A stretch of 64,000 nucleotides of DNA, taken from assembly GCA_963663395.1 (NCBI GenBank), contig OY760226.1, forward strand, positions 3,348,001 through 3,412,000, in the 5' to 3' direction. Numbering within the stretch: position 1 is the stretch's first letter; the number at the start of each line of letters is the position of its first letter. Under the pieces are notes generated by a model that made no database searches, had not been told where the DNA came from, and saw only the letters and a program-made list of their open reading frames with translations. Made by a program: the position numbers and the translations under genes. This stretch comes from Azophilus sp963663395. Its GTDB lineage: Bacteria > Pseudomonadota > Gammaproteobacteria > Pseudomonadales > Azotimanducaceae. Positions 51,078 through 60,283 of the stretch are shown here, piece by piece.

Positions 51078-52466
51078 TCAGCCCGTTTCCTTGATGCCGG
51101 CGGCATCCCCGGCCAATGACCGGCGTGCCGCCAGGTCTTTGACAATGCGGGCGTGCTCACGTTCGTTCAGTGTGAATCCACGCAGGATGAATGCTCCCGT
51201 GAGAAAGCCCAGCACGGGCAGGCCGCCGAACAGCACGCGCAACACCAGTTCGACTTCCGGCGGCTGTTCCACATTGGGCACAAAGCCCGCAAGCTGCAGC
51301 GCAAGGCCGGTCGGGAATGCCACCAGCGCCACGCTGCACTTGGCGACGAAGCCCCACACGGCCGAATAGGCGCCTTCCTTGCGCTCGCCCGTGGCGTGCT
51401 CGTCGGAGTCGATGACATCGGCCAGCATGGAGTGGCTCATGGTTCCCCCGCAACCCATGCCGGCGCCCGCGAAGGCAAGCACCACCGCCAGGGGGAGGGC
51501 GGCACCGGCCGCCACCAGCGAGCCGCTGCCGAATCCAAGTGCACACAGCACCATTCCCAGGATCCAGGTCCTTCGCTTGCCCCAGGTCCTCGACAGCCGC
51601 ACCCAGAGCGGCACCGACAGCACGTTGACGATGACGAACACCGCCGGCACCGTGCCGATCATGTCGGGCCGGCGAATCACGTAAGCCATGTAGAAGGGCA
51701 TGATCGTTCCCAGCACGCCGAGCGGGATGTTCTGAATGAATCCGACGGCGAGCAGGCGGCCCGCATGGGGGTTCCTGAGAACGTCACGTAGCGCCGGTAA
51801 CAGGCTGGACGCACCACGGCCCTGATGCGCGGCGGGTTCCCGCAAGCCGATGGGGGGCACCAGCATGACCAACGCCAGCAGCACCGCCAGGCCGATGGCC
51901 AGGGTTCCGGTTGCCGCATGACCGTCTTCGGCCGTCATGACGTACTGCATGCCGCCGAACGCCACCAGCGTACCGGCGGTAAAGGCCGCATACCAGGCGC
52001 CGAATATGCGGCTGCGATCGTGGTGGTTGCGGGTGAGTTCGGCGCCGAGCGCCTGGTAGGGAACCATGTAGGCCGTATGGGCGCTGTAGAACGCAAAGAG
52101 CGCGACGCAAACCCAGACGATGCGCAGGGTTTCATCGAGTTCCAGCGGTGTCAGCCAGACCATGATGAAGGTCAGGGCCAGTATGGGGATGGCGCCCAGC
52201 ATCCAGGGCCGGCGCCGTCCGAGGCGGCTCTTCGTGCGATCGCTCCAGAAGCCGATGATGGGATCCGCGACGGCATCCCACAGGCGGCACAGCATGTAGA
52301 TAAGCCCCGCGACGAACGGCGCGATCAGCAGCACGTCGGCGGCGAACTTCAGGAAGAAGAACTGCACGAACTGGGCGGCGCCGGCCAGCGCGAACAATGG
52401 TGGCCCGTAGATCAGTACTGTCGAAAGGGGAACGCGGCCGTCGTTACTGGAAGTGTCACCCGCCAA
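51078..52466 (-). CDS. GPH-family (glycoside-pentoside-hexuronide) cation symporter
   Basis: 462 residues. TTG 52466 with GGAG seven bases before. DAVADPIIGFWSDRTKSRLGRRRPWMLGAIP is the GPH/MelB signature after helix 2; YMVPYQALGAELTRNHHDRSRIFGAW follows helix 4. Twelve hydrophobic segments. Inner-membrane symporter of a sugar or other organic solute using H+ or Na+. Together with TonB receptor 2 and the monooxygenase it looks like an uptake-and-oxidation set. Confidence 0.93.
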   Translation of the reverse strand: MAGDTSSNDGRVPLSTVLIYGPPLFALAGAAQFVQFFFLKFAADVLLIAPFVAGLIYMLCRLWDAVADPIIGFWSDRTKSRLGRRRPWMLGAIPILALTFIMVWLTPLELDETLRIVWVCVALFAFYSAHTAYMVPYQALGAELTRNHHDRSRIFGAWYAAFTAGTLVAFGGMQYVMTAEDGHAATGTLAIGLAVLLALVMLVPPIGLREPAAHQGRGASSLLPALRDVLRNPHAGRLLAVGFIQNIPLGVLGTIMPFYMAYVIRRPDMIGTVPAVFVIVNVLSVPLWVRLSRTWGKRRTWILGMVLCALGFGSGSLVAAGAALPLAVVLAFAGAGMGCGGTMSHSMLADVIDSDEHATGERKEGAYSAVWGFVAKCSVALVAFPTGLALQLAGFVPNVEQPPEVELVLRVLFGGLPVLGFLTGAFILRGFTLNEREHARIVKDLAARRSLAGDAAGIKETG

Positions 52467-52595
52467 GATCGCGCTCCGCCGCCGCTTGCCGTTGCCGTAA
52501 AACCGTTACGGCGGGCATCGACAGCGACGCCATCCGCGGAGGATTCGAATCGGGATGCATGCTCGGTAACGTGTTCGGAACCCGGCGCGGACTCG

Positions 52596-54266
52596 TTACC
52601 CCGGCACGTTGCACAGAACACGGTCGAGCACGTCCTGAAGCGCCCGCCCGGGGTCGTCCACCGCGTGCCTGGCACGCCAGGCGACATGGCCGTCCGGTCG
52701 GATCAGCACGGCTCCTTCTTCCACGCCGTAAAGCTCGCGCCAATTGCCTTCCACGTCGACAACGGTATCGCCAACGATGACCGGATCGACCTGCGGGGAG
52801 ACCCCGCGCGCGGCCTGCTCCCATGCGGATGCCCGTTCCGTACCTGCCAGGAGAACGAAGGCATCACCATAGAGATCCAGCGTGGATATCCGCTGCCCGT
52901 CCCGTTGCAGCCACAGGTGCGGTGCCCGCGCACCGGGGCGGGCACAGGGAACGTAGTCGCGGTCCGGGTCCTCGACGGCGGGCAGCGATGTGCCGTCGGG
53001 CTCCAGCGCTCCGTCCTCGTAACAGAACCCGAGTTCGCGGCCCGGGGAGTCGAAGTGACCCGCCTCGGCGTCCAGAATTTCCTGGATTTCGGCTGACAGC
53101 ACCTCCAACGTGACTTCTCCGGCCGCCAGGCGCTGCCCCTGCATCTGCGCGCCCGGTCCCATGATCCTGGCGAATCCCATGACGTTTCTGACGCTGAATT
53201 CGGTGTTCGACACGGCGACGGGGCCGCGTTCGGCTTCGTATGAATCCAGGAGAGCTGCTCCAGCCCGGCCGTTCAGCACGGCGGCGAGCTTCCAGGCCAG
53301 GTTATGCGCATCCTGCACGCCCGTATTCAGGCCATAGCCACCGGTCGGCGGGAAGCGGTGCGCCGCATCGCCGGCCAGAAAGACGGGCCCCTGGCGCCAG
53401 CTCCGGGCCGTCTGCGCCGTCATGGCCCAGGGCTTGACGGAACGCACCTCGACATCTACGTCGGTGCCGACGGCATGGCGAACGATCTCCACGCAGCGCT
53501 CCGGCGTGAATTCATCGAGCGCGACGTGGCCGCCGGTGAATGCGGTCTGGACGGAACAGCGATTGTGGCCCATGTGAATGATCGTGACGGGTGCTTCGGC
53601 ATCGATCGTCCAGTAGAGCATTACCGGGCGCCCGGCCATCCACGGCGACAAATCAACGTGACAGTAGATGCCGACGATATACGCCAGGGTCGGCATGCCT
53701 TCCATTTCGATGCCGGCCAGTTCCCGGGTTGTGCTTGAGGCGCCATCACAGCCCACCAGCCACCGGGCCCGAATCTGCCGTATCTCCCCCGCCTGATTGA
53801 CCGTGACCGTGACGCCATCGTCGTCGTGCACGTAGTCGGTCAATTCGGTCGAGAACAGGATGCGTCCCGGACCCTCCAGCGCCCTGGCCGCGAGCAGCGG
53901 CTCGACGAGATCCTGGGGGCAGGAAGTGCTCATACTCGGGCTCGCGGCAAGGCGGGCGGCCATGCGCGCCTCGTCCAGGCGGGGCTCGAGACAAGCCAGT
54001 TCCTCATGGGCCACGCTGGTGACGAAGCGGATGACATCCTGGGCCATGGGGTCGGATTGCGCGTGTAGCGCATCCTCGATGCCGATGGAGCGGAAGATCT
54101 CGACGGTGCGGCGGTTCACCACATGCGCCTGCGGATGGTCACAGGTATCCGGGTCGGCCTCCACCAGCAGTGACTCCACGCCGAAGCGGGACAGCACGGC
54201 CGAGAGCGTCAGGCCCGTGGGCCCACCGCCGACAATCAGGACGGGCGTGTTTTCGACAGCACTCAC
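52596..54266 (-). CDS. FAD-dependent aromatic monooxygenase, copy 2
   Basis: 556 residues from GTG 54266, chosen because GGAGGA lies six bases upstream (the TTG at 54272 lies within that spacer). VLIVGGGPTGLTLSAVLSRFG FAD site at about 11-31, GDAAHRFPPTGGYGLNTGVQDAHNLAWKLA second FAD motif, and a C-terminal thioredoxin-like domain ending LIRPDGHVAWRAR. Similar overall to 21167-22918, so the two derive from a duplication or parallel acquisition. Likely hydroxylates a phenol-type substrate. Confidence 0.93.
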   Translation of the reverse strand: MSAVENTPVLIVGGGPTGLTLSAVLSRFGVESLLVEADPDTCDHPQAHVVNRRTVEIFRSIGIEDALHAQSDPMAQDVIRFVTSVAHEELACLEPRLDEARMAARLAASPSMSTSCPQDLVEPLLAARALEGPGRILFSTELTDYVHDDDGVTVTVNQAGEIRQIRARWLVGCDGASSTTRELAGIEMEGMPTLAYIVGIYCHVDLSPWMAGRPVMLYWTIDAEAPVTIIHMGHNRCSVQTAFTGGHVALDEFTPERCVEIVRHAVGTDVDVEVRSVKPWAMTAQTARSWRQGPVFLAGDAAHRFPPTGGYGLNTGVQDAHNLAWKLAAVLNGRAGAALLDSYEAERGPVAVSNTEFSVRNVMGFARIMGPGAQMQGQRLAAGEVTLEVLSAEIQEILDAEAGHFDSPGRELGFCYEDGALEPDGTSLPAVEDPDRDYVPCARPGARAPHLWLQRDGQRISTLDLYGDAFVLLAGTERASAWEQAARGVSPQVDPVIVGDTVVDVEGNWRELYGVEEGAVLIRPDGHVAWRARHAVDDPGRALQDVLDRVLCNVPG

Positions 54267-54561
54267 CAGCAATCCTCCTCAGGCAGCGGCCGGCGCGCGG
54301 TTCCGTGCTTCGTGGACGCTGGAGAAACGTGGGCGAATTTCGGGTCGACTCGAATCGTAATCTTCGTATTCATCGTGCTGTGCCAACAGAGTTCGTGCTG
54401 CACGATACACGGTTTCACAGCACCGACAAAAATCGCTTGCTCCGCCGCAAACGGCAGTGCGCGAGCCGGTGAAATGCGCAAGCGGCGCGGTGGCGCCCAC
54501 GCCTGACTTGCCCGTTGAACGGGACTACAATCGTTCGGCAACGTGATCGGGAAGGCGGATT

Positions 54562-55041
54562 ATGCGACTCAACGTAAACGGCAGGGAACACCATCTCAAG
54601 GGTGTCGACACCTCAGCGCCGCTTTTGTGGGTGCTGCGCGACGAACTGGGCCTCGTCGGGACCAAGTTCGGCTGCGGCATCAGCCAGTGTGGGGCCTGCA
54701 CGGTGCTCGTGGACGGCAATCCGGTGCGGTCCTGTTCGTACCCCGCATCCGCCGCCGTAGAGGCTGAAGTCACCACCATCGAAGGGCTTGCCGGGCCGAA
54801 CGGCGAGCTCAACGCCCTGCAGCGCGCCTGGGTGGACCTGGACGTGGCCCAATGCGGCTATTGCCAGGCGGGCCAGATCATGGCGGCCGAGGCCTTGCTG
54901 CGGTCGAACCCGTCCCCGAGCGATGCGGACATCGACCGGGCGATGGCGCCGAATCTCTGCCGCTGCGGAACCTACTTGCGCATCCGGCAGGCGGTCAGGA
55001 CGGCGGCGGCCAGCCTCCGTAGCGGGGGAGGGCGGTCATGA
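54562..55041 (+). CDS. (2Fe-2S) subunit of a molybdenum hydroxylase (IorA-like)
   Basis: 159 residues. The plant-type 2Fe-2S cluster ligands are in GCGISQCGACTVLVDG (C x4 C x2 C) plus a distal Cys in RSCSYP, and the second cluster in QCGYCQAGQIM and LCRCGTYLRI. This two-cluster protein is the electron-transfer small subunit of xanthine-dehydrogenase-family enzymes such as isoquinoline 1-oxidoreductase. Overlaps the large-subunit gene by four bases. Confidence 0.95.
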   Translation: MRLNVNGREHHLKGVDTSAPLLWVLRDELGLVGTKFGCGISQCGACTVLVDGNPVRSCSYPASAAVEAEVTTIEGLAGPNGELNALQRAWVDLDVAQCGYCQAGQIMAAEALLRSNPSPSDADIDRAMAPNLCRCGTYLRIRQAVRTAAASLRSGGGRS

Positions 55042-57278
55042 TGACCTCATTCGACACCAGCACAAGCCTGCCCCGGGAAGTCGGCGAAGCGATCGTTCCT
55101 CCCAAAACGGTCCGCATCGACAGGCTCGACCGCCGCCAGTTCCTCAAGCTCACTGGGGTCGTCGGCGGGGGCCTGATCCTGTCGTTCACGGGTTTGCGCG
55201 CGAGTGCAGGCAGCGGTGCGCTCCGCCCGAACGGCTTTCTGCAGATCGATGCCGGCGGCATCACCCTGTTCGCGAAGAACCCCGAGATCGGCCAGGGCGT
55301 CAAGACCTCACTGCCCATGATTGTCGCCGAGGAACTCGATGCGGCCTGGGAAGATGTGCAGGTCGTTCAGTCGCCCATCGACGAAGAAACCTACGGTCCC
55401 CAGTTTGCCGGCGGCTCGGAATCCATTCCCATGAACTGGGATTCGCTGCGCCAGGCCGGCGCAACGGCGCGTGCCATGCTGGTGGCGGCCGCCGCGGTCC
55501 GGCTGGGCGTGCCTCCGGCGAACCTGTCCACCCGCGACAGCCATGTCATCCACGCGCCCAGCGGCAGCCGGATTCCGTATACGGAACTGGCCGCGGCTGC
55601 CGCGGACATGCCTGTTCCCCCGGGAGACGCGCTGCCGCTGAAGACACCGGACCAGTACCGCCTGCTCGGCACCCGCATCACGGGCGTCGACAACGAGGCC
55701 CTGGTGCGCGGCGAACCCCTGTTCGGTATCGATCAGACGCTGCCCGGGATGACATTTGCCGTCTATCAGAAGTGTCCGGCCCAACGCGGCCGAGTCAAAT
55801 CCTTCAATGGCAAAGAAATCAAAAAGTTGCCTGGGGTTCGTGATGTATTCTCGCTGGAGGGAAACGGCAATCCGGGAGAACTGATGCCCGGCGTTGCCAT
55901 CGTCGCAGATTCCACTTGGGCGGCGATCGCGGCCAAGCGGAAGCTCAAGGTCGAGTGGGATGAAAGCGAGGCCGCCAGTGACAGTTGGAGCAATGCCAGG
56001 GCCAGGGCGGAGCGCCTGCGCAAACAGTCCGGCGCAACGCAGGTCGTCGATGCGGGCAATGTGGACGACGCGCTTGCCGCCGGCGCCAGTCGCCTCGAAT
56101 CCTTCTACAGCTACCGCTTCGCCAGCCACGCGCAACTGGAACCGCAGAACTGCACCGCCTGGTTCAAGGACGGCGCCATCGAACTGTGGGCGCCTACCCA
56201 GACACCGGGCAGGGGCATTCAGAACGTCGCCAACACGCTCGGCATCGCGCCCGGGAAAGTCACCGTCCACCAGGCCCGCTGCGGCGGCGGTTTCGGGCGC
56301 CGGCTGTACAACGACTTCATGTGCGAGGCCGCGGCCATCGCCGCCCGTGTCGACGGGCCGGTGAAACTGCAGTGGACCCGGGAAGACGACATGTCGTACG
56401 ACTTCTTCCGTGCCGGCGGCTTCCACCAGGTCGAAGGGTCGGTGGATGAGGAGGGCCGGATTTCCGGCTGGCGCGATCATTTCATCACCTTCGCCGACGG
56501 CGACCGCCCGGTGAGCGGCGGCAGCCTCAGGGGCAGCGAATTTCCCGCGGGGCTGATCGACAACCTGCGTATCGAGCAGACGGCGCTGGACTGGCGCACC
56601 CGGTGCGGCGCCTGGCGGGCGCCGGGCTCCAATGTCTTCGGTTTCGTGATCCAGAGCTTCATCCACGAACTGGCCGCGGCGGCCGGGCGCGATCACCCGG
56701 ATGTATTGCTGGAACTGCTCGGCGAACCACGCTGGCTGGAACCCGGAAACTCCTGGGCGCTGCACACCGGCCGCGCCGCCGGAGTCGTCAGGCTGGCGGC
56801 GGAGAAGGCGGGCTGGAGCCGCGCCATGCCCGCGGGCCGGGGCCTCGGCCTGGCTTTCTGGTTCAGCCACGCCGGCCACATCGCCGAGGTGGCCGACGTC
56901 AGCGTCGATGACGAGAAGAAGATCAAGGTCCACCGCGTGACCGTGGCCGCGGATGTGGGCCCGATCGTCAACCTGAGCGGTGCGGAGAACCAGTTGCAGG
57001 GCTCGGTGGTCGATGGGTTGTCGACCATGCTCGACCTGTCTGTAACCTTCGAGAACGGCCGGGTGGAGCAACCCAACTTCGACCGCTATCCCATACTGCG
57101 CATGCCCGACACGCCCGAGGTGGACGTCCACTTCGTAAAGAGCGACTTTCCGCCCACCGGCCTCGGCGAACCGGCCCTGCCGCCGCTGGCACCGGCAGTC
57201 TGCAACGCGATCTTCGCGGCCAGCGGACATCGTATCCGCAGCCTGCCGATCAGCGAGGAGGGTTTCTCGATCGGTTGA
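55038..57278 (+). CDS. Molybdopterin-binding subunit of a molybdenum hydroxylase (IorB-like)
   Basis: 746 residues, ATG overlapping the small-subunit stop. A twin-arginine-like segment DRRQFLKLTGVVGGGLILSF (about 31-50) suggests Tat export with the small subunit. AldOxase/xanthine-DH molybdopterin-binding domains follow: GQGVKTSLPMIVAEELD, RCGGGFGRRL, WRAPGSNVFGFVIQSFIHELA. The pair hydroxylates an N-heterocycle or oxidises an aldehyde using water as oxygen donor. No FAD subunit gene is adjacent, as in other two-subunit IorAB enzymes. Confidence 0.94.
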   Translation: MMTSFDTSTSLPREVGEAIVPPKTVRIDRLDRRQFLKLTGVVGGGLILSFTGLRASAGSGALRPNGFLQIDAGGITLFAKNPEIGQGVKTSLPMIVAEELDAAWEDVQVVQSPIDEETYGPQFAGGSESIPMNWDSLRQAGATARAMLVAAAAVRLGVPPANLSTRDSHVIHAPSGSRIPYTELAAAAADMPVPPGDALPLKTPDQYRLLGTRITGVDNEALVRGEPLFGIDQTLPGMTFAVYQKCPAQRGRVKSFNGKEIKKLPGVRDVFSLEGNGNPGELMPGVAIVADSTWAAIAAKRKLKVEWDESEAASDSWSNARARAERLRKQSGATQVVDAGNVDDALAAGASRLESFYSYRFASHAQLEPQNCTAWFKDGAIELWAPTQTPGRGIQNVANTLGIAPGKVTVHQARCGGGFGRRLYNDFMCEAAAIAARVDGPVKLQWTREDDMSYDFFRAGGFHQVEGSVDEEGRISGWRDHFITFADGDRPVSGGSLRGSEFPAGLIDNLRIEQTALDWRTRCGAWRAPGSNVFGFVIQSFIHELAAAAGRDHPDVLLELLGEPRWLEPGNSWALHTGRAAGVVRLAAEKAGWSRAMPAGRGLGLAFWFSHAGHIAEVADVSVDDEKKIKVHRVTVAADVGPIVNLSGAENQLQGSVVDGLSTMLDLSVTFENGRVEQPNFDRYPILRMPDTPEVDVHFVKSDFPPTGLGEPALPPLAPAVCNAIFAASGHRIRSLPISEEGFSIG

Positions 57279-57305
57279 AGCGAACTCGCTGCCCGGTGCT
57301 GGCGC

Positions 57306-58379
57306 CTAGAGCACCGCAGATTCGAGCAGTTGGATGGTGCCGGCATCGGCATCCATCTCCGCCATTCCCCCGACGGGAATGGTCCGCTTCCATTCGATGT
57401 GGCCGATCATGGCGCCGGAAAAGACGGGTTTGCCCAGGCCGCCCAGGTGCTGCTCGAAGACATCGTTCAGGGAGAAGGTGCCGAACCGGTCCGGCGAGAT
57501 GCCGCAGCCGGTAAACCCCCCGAGTATGACGCCTGCCGCCTTCTCGAATACGCCCGCGAGCGCCAACTGGGTGAGCATGCGGTCGCATCGGTAGATGTAT
57601 TCGCCCACTTCCTCCAGAAACACCAGCGCACCGCTGACATCCGGAAACCAGGGCGTTCCCACCAGGCCGGAGAACAGGGTCAGGTTGCCGCCGATCAACC
57701 GGCCCCGGGCGCGGCCCGCCGTTATGGTGTGGATCCTGTAATCGCGCACCGCGAGGGTGTCGTTCCTGATTTCCGGATTGCGCATCAGCGGCGCCTCGGC
57801 ATCGAACAGGATGCTCCTGACTCCCTCAGTGGTGAATTCGGACCAGGGCGAAGAACCGTTGGGGCCGTGGAAGCCGACGAGATTGCACCTGGCCAGGAAG
57901 GCGTTGTGGAGCGTGGTGATGTCGCTGTAACCAAGAAAGACCTTCGGATTCGCCGCGATCCTGTCGAAATCCAGGTGGGGGAGGGTGCGGGCAGCGCCCC
58001 AGCCCCCCTTCAGGGCAACAATGCCTTTCACCTCATCGGCGGCGAACGCGGCATTGATGTCGGCTGCCCGGTCCCTGTCAGCGCCGGCGAAGTACCCGTG
58101 ACGGTCCAGAACGTGCTCGCCGGTTCGCACGCGGAGCCCCAGCGCTTCCAGCGACTCAACCGCCACGCGCAGGTCGTCGCGGTCGTAAGTTACGGTGGCG
58201 GGGGCGACCAGGGACACCAGGTCGCCCATGCGCAGGCGGGCAGGGCGGTTCGGTGCGCTTTCGCGATGAACAGGCTCGCCGCGCGCACCCGGCGAAGCTG
58301 ACGCGAGAGTGGCCCCACCGGCGACCGCGGTTCCCGCCACCGCGCCGGCCAGCAACTCCCTGCGCGACAGGTCTGTCAA
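57306..58379 (-). CDS. LD-carboxypeptidase (peptidase S66 family), Tat-exported
   Basis: 357 residues from TTG 58379, which overlaps the upstream gene's stop (TTGA). The N-terminus SRRELLAGAVAGTAVAGG is a Tat signal. KGIVALKGGWGAARTLPHLDFDRIAANPKVFLGYSDITTLHNAF and GFHGPNG give the S66 nucleophile region, and GRLIGGNLTLFSGLVGTP the Glu/His sector. S66 enzymes remove the terminal D-Ala from muropeptides or cleave microcin-like adducts; usually cytoplasmic, so a Tat signal is notable. Confidence 0.9.
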   Translation of the reverse strand: MTDLSRRELLAGAVAGTAVAGGATLASASPGARGEPVHRESAPNRPARLRMGDLVSLVAPATVTYDRDDLRVAVESLEALGLRVRTGEHVLDRHGYFAGADRDRAADINAAFAADEVKGIVALKGGWGAARTLPHLDFDRIAANPKVFLGYSDITTLHNAFLARCNLVGFHGPNGSSPWSEFTTEGVRSILFDAEAPLMRNPEIRNDTLAVRDYRIHTITAGRARGRLIGGNLTLFSGLVGTPWFPDVSGALVFLEEVGEYIYRCDRMLTQLALAGVFEKAAGVILGGFTGCGISPDRFGTFSLNDVFEQHLGGLGKPVFSGAMIGHIEWKRTIPVGGMAEMDADAGTIQLLESAVL

Positions 58380-59854
58380 GGCGTGCTGCGGTATCGGGTG
58401 CGGATGGTGTAGACGCTGTCGCCCGTCAGCACCCCGCCGCGGCCGAACAACCGGCCGTTCTGCCAGTTGGAGAGCCCCAGCTCCGGCTTGTTGAGCGCAA
58501 ACTGGCCGTCCACCCAGCGGGTATGCCCGTCGCCGACAAAGGGCGCATCCAGCATGGCGAAAAAGCGTTCCTGCTCGCCCGCATCGTTCGATACCAGGCT
58601 GCCCACCAGCCGCGGGCTCAGGTCGTTGAACATGCGCACCGCCTCGTCGATCGAATCCACGCCCACCAGGCTGATCTCTGGCGTCTCTTCCCACTCCCAC
58701 TCGGTGCCGAGTTGTTCCGTATCGATGACTTCGGCCTGTGCTTCCAGCACCGGGCCTGAGGCGCGGGCGACCTCCACCTGTTTGGAGAAAAGTCCTTCAG
58801 AAACAAGACGTTTACTACCACAAGCAACATGCAACTTGAACGCCTGCCCTCGACTTTGGCCGGCTTCCTCCAACCCTTCCAGAACTGCTTGCACGCGCTG
58901 CAGCGCATCGCCCTCCGGATTCACGACACAACAGGTATTGAGCGTATTGCACACCTTGCGGTCCAGGGACCGAATCACCGCGGCACGCAGTTGCCGGGCG
59001 TCCGCATTGTCGGAGACGACCATCCAGGCGCCCCCGGTACCGTGCAGGCTGACCGGTGTACCGGCGCTGCGCGCCAGCGAGCCCAGGGTCTCCACAGCCG
59101 TGCCGGAACCCCTGGCTACCGCCAGCGACAGCCGATCGTCGAGGAACAGGGCCCATCCTGCGGCGTGCGCCGTGCTGTCGACAAGGGCCAGAGCGCCGGA
59201 CGGCAACCCCGCAGCGGCCAGCGCTGGGTCGATGACCAGCCTCATGATCGCTCGCGCGGTGCGCAACGCATCGCCGCCAATGCGGAATACAACGGTATTG
59301 CCACCCCGCAGAACGCCACAGGCATCGGCCAGCACGTTGGGGCGTCCTTCGAACACGAAAGCGACCACTCCAAGGGCCGCCGCAACCATTTCAACCCGAA
59401 ATCCATCATGTTCGACGGTTTCGAGGAGCGCGCCACGACGGGAAGGCGTCCGAGCCCAACCCCGCAATCCTTCGATCATGTTGGCGCGCATGGCGTCGGA
59501 AACAGCCAGCCGGGTCGTGGAGCGCCCACGATCCCTGGCGGAGGCGACATCTTCGGCATTGATGCGGGCAATTTCGTCCCACAACGAATCGTCCTCGAGC
59601 GCAGCAGCCGCATGCCCGTAGAAGGCGACAATGGCTTCATCAGGCACTTCGAGCATCGCCCCGAAGGCCTGGACCGCCGCGTCTACGGCCACCCGTGAGG
59701 TCGCAAGTTCGGCCGCCGGAATGTGCATGAGGCCCGCGACGGGATTGGCGATCAACCGGTCGCCGTCCCGATAGGCGGCAGCGAGTTTGGCGTCAACGGT
59801 CAGCGCCGCACCGTCCGAAGACAGCAGCGTCGTACCTGGGGTGAGTGAGTTCAT
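58376..59854 (-). CDS. ProA-like aldehyde dehydrogenase superfamily protein
   Basis: 492 residues. FEGRPNVLADACGVLRGGNTVVFRIGGDALRTA and DRKVCNTLNTCCVVNPEG match glutamate-5-semialdehyde dehydrogenase (ProA): the first is the NADP-binding SRPNV block, the second carries the catalytic cysteine. It is about 75 residues longer than typical ProA, mostly at the ends, so a different semialdehyde or acyl phosphate substrate is possible. Coupled with the LD-carboxypeptidase gene (four-base overlap), an unusual pair. No proB is nearby. Confidence 0.85.
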   Translation of the reverse strand: MNSLTPGTTLLSSDGAALTVDAKLAAAYRDGDRLIANPVAGLMHIPAAELATSRVAVDAAVQAFGAMLEVPDEAIVAFYGHAAAALEDDSLWDEIARINAEDVASARDRGRSTTRLAVSDAMRANMIEGLRGWARTPSRRGALLETVEHDGFRVEMVAAALGVVAFVFEGRPNVLADACGVLRGGNTVVFRIGGDALRTARAIMRLVIDPALAAAGLPSGALALVDSTAHAAGWALFLDDRLSLAVARGSGTAVETLGSLARSAGTPVSLHGTGGAWMVVSDNADARQLRAAVIRSLDRKVCNTLNTCCVVNPEGDALQRVQAVLEGLEEAGQSRGQAFKLHVACGSKRLVSEGLFSKQVEVARASGPVLEAQAEVIDTEQLGTEWEWEETPEISLVGVDSIDEAVRMFNDLSPRLVGSLVSNDAGEQERFFAMLDAPFVGDGHTRWVDGQFALNKPELGLSNWQNGRLFGRGGVLTGDSVYTIRTRYRSTP

Positions 59855-60283
59855 CGCGCGAAGTCTAAGCAGGCGCCATCCAATGCGCCAGCGCCGGCAC
59901 TGCGTTCCGGATTACGAAACAACCTCCCAACCAGGCTGTAATTCCTCAAGTCCTCAGGAAACGGGAGCCGGTACCTGATTGAAGCCGAAACGTCGAAGGG
60001 GAGAAGTCATACCCCGGAAACCCCGAAAAAACGGGCGCTGACATACTTTATTTAACATAATATATATTATGCGCAATTTAGAGTTAGCGCACTTCCAATA
60101 GGCTCAAGGCCTGTTCGCGGTCCAAAATGACCCCTCGAAAGCACCAGTTCCGTACCCATGGCAAATCTCGACCGGGGTTTCGTACTCCCGGCAACCAACG
60201 CCGCGCGAGACAGTCGCCGCGCAGGCTGGCGACATCGGGTGCGATATGCGATGGTTGCCGCGGCTGCCCCGGCGAGTGAAGCG
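59855..60283. other. Intergenic region without a gene; contains an AT palindrome
   Basis: 429 bases between the ProA-like gene and the NYN gene. No ORF with recognisable motifs. AT-rich island at 60040-60075. A run of purine-rich short repeats (CCCCGGAAACCCCGAAAAAACGGG near 60013) may form a hairpin. The divergent promoters of both neighbours must lie here; I cannot fix their -10/-35 elements. Confidence 0.45.
60056..60071. promoter_or_regulatory. Perfect 16-bp AT palindrome
   Basis: CATAATATATATTATG. It lies in the intergenic island about 213 bases before the NYN gene start and 202 bases upstream of the ProA-like gene. Possible protein-binding site or promoter part. Confidence 0.45.
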
